This document shows positions 63,242-64,000 of a stretch of 64,000 nt of DNA, piece by piece. The stretch covers positions 5,092,719 through 5,156,718 of the forward strand of contig JAVDOI010000016.1 of the NCBI GenBank assembly GCA_032191485.1, read 5' to 3'. Source of the DNA: Leptoclinus maculatus (Eukaryota > Chordata > Actinopteri > Perciformes > Stichaeidae). Position 1 is the first letter of the stretch. Each line of letters begins with the position of its first letter. The notes below the pieces were generated by a model. The model saw only the letters and a program-made list of their open reading frames with translations, ran no database searches and was not told the origin of the DNA. The position numbers were made by a program, and so were the translations under genes.

Positions 63242-64000
63242 CTCTATTATTCTCCTCACTAACATGTTGATTACCAGCTGGAAATGAAGAAATAAATCCT
63301 GCATGCATGGCGACACAGAAAGGCACTTAACCTTTTTGTTAAAGGGTAAATAATTGGTAAGACCTAATTTGCATAGTTCTGTGTTGATGCTCAACAATGA
63401 CAAAAGTAGAAAATGTCTCGGGCCAATTTTCTGATTCTCAACAGATTATTTTAACCCTAAACCTGACCTGAAATAAATACATAAAACAAACTTAGTTGAT
63501 ACCCTACTGTCTTGTGCAGGGTTTTTATTATATTTTTATTCCTGCCTTATTTCCATTTTCTATTATTATGTCTTTATCGTTCAATTTGTTGCATTCCGGT
63601 CTGACTGTCTCCCTTCGAAGCACACAGCAAGGTATGCCACCCAGACTTAGTAGCAAAGTAGGGCAATTAATTTGATTCTATACTCAAACTCGCATTGGCG
63701 GTGTTGTAACCCAGAAATCCAATCACTAGGCAGTATCTTTGAGACCATTCACCAGGCCTGGACTGAGAGAATAATTGAGTCCGGGACTGTAACTCCAGCC
63801 GCTCTGCACATTCAGAACGGACTGCTTAAAGTGGAACCATTTTGTTGACGGTGCTTTCCTTCATTTTTCATAGTCTTTGACTGACAAAAGGAAAAGTACA
63901 ATTGTAAACATCTTTGTTTGTTTTTTTGCCAGATGAATGGACCACGGTTAACTGACAATAATAGATCTACACCTCCTCTGTCCAAACAATGCATAACAAT

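Larger units (their letters stand above)
55739..64000 (+). other. grid1: grid1 downstream intron (partial)
   Basis: The sequence after the donor at 55739 shows no further delta-receptor exon. The next one should start by completing an aspartate or similar codon after FYES-DY. The stretch holds CA repeats near 55.97 and 56.63 kb, a minus-strand LINE at 56.65-58.29 kb, a common-type fish repeat at 61.69-62.21 kb and a TA repeat at 63.2 kb. Confidence 0.75.

Noticed and set aside
1..64000. CRISPR array, bacterial operon or integrated phage
   Set aside because: There are no regularly spaced direct repeats, no ribosome-binding-site-linked ORF series, and the context is clearly a vertebrate intron.

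Overview
The window reads as vertebrate, specifically teleost, genomic DNA. It is A+T-leaning with no compact operons, and it is full of CA/TG, TA and CT microsatellites and broken non-LTR retrotransposons of kinds common in ray-finned fish. Several blocks also resemble repeats that I remember from perch-like (percomorph) fish introns; I could not search for them. Almost every open reading frame of 60-140 codons here is chance intronic ORF or transposon debris.

Only one host protein-coding segment is convincing: a 285-nt internal exon at 55454-55738 on the + strand. It encodes part of the extracellular amino-terminal domain of an ionotropic glutamate receptor of the delta class, best matched to GluD1 (grid1). 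It is bounded by a canonical AG acceptor and a GTGAGT donor and is phase 1 at both ends. Everything else is best read as the two flanking introns: more than 55 kb upstream and more than 8 kb downstream. I did not see the neighbouring exons.

Layout. 1-41.9 kb is intron with scattered elements: a decayed LINE 3' region (1.56-2.66 kb), a possible DNA-transposon relic (3.5 kb), a strong 20-bp-arm hairpin (7.8 kb), a 255-bp CT tract (12.0 kb), a tandem pair of hairpin units (16.4 kb), a minus-strand LINE 3' end (21.4-21.7 kb), a possible hAT-type relic (27.5-27.9 kb), a probable solo LTR (28.46-28.88 kb), a tRNA-headed SINE (29.26-29.45 kb) and two copies of one unclassified family (29.7 and 33.4 kb). 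41.9-48.4 kb is a transposon cluster: a 1.2-kb foldback element, then a nearly full-length CR1/L2-group LINE with an esterase-like ORF1, endonuclease and reverse transcriptase whose catalytic residues survive although the frame is broken. 48.9-55.4 kb is quiet intron that ends in an unusually long AG-free pyrimidine tract before the grid1 exon. 56.6-58.3 kb holds a minus-strand RNase H-bearing LINE of the I/Nimb type, apparently interrupted by another repeat. 61.7-62.2 kb holds a repeat resembling a common percomorph family.

The genes here do not form a pathway: the grid1 exon is host, and the rest are retroelement remains sitting in its introns. I found no convincing new biological system. 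The points most worth following up are the 191-nt AG-exclusion zone, the foldback element with a third embedded terminus, the nested RNase H LINE and the 7.8-kb hairpin.
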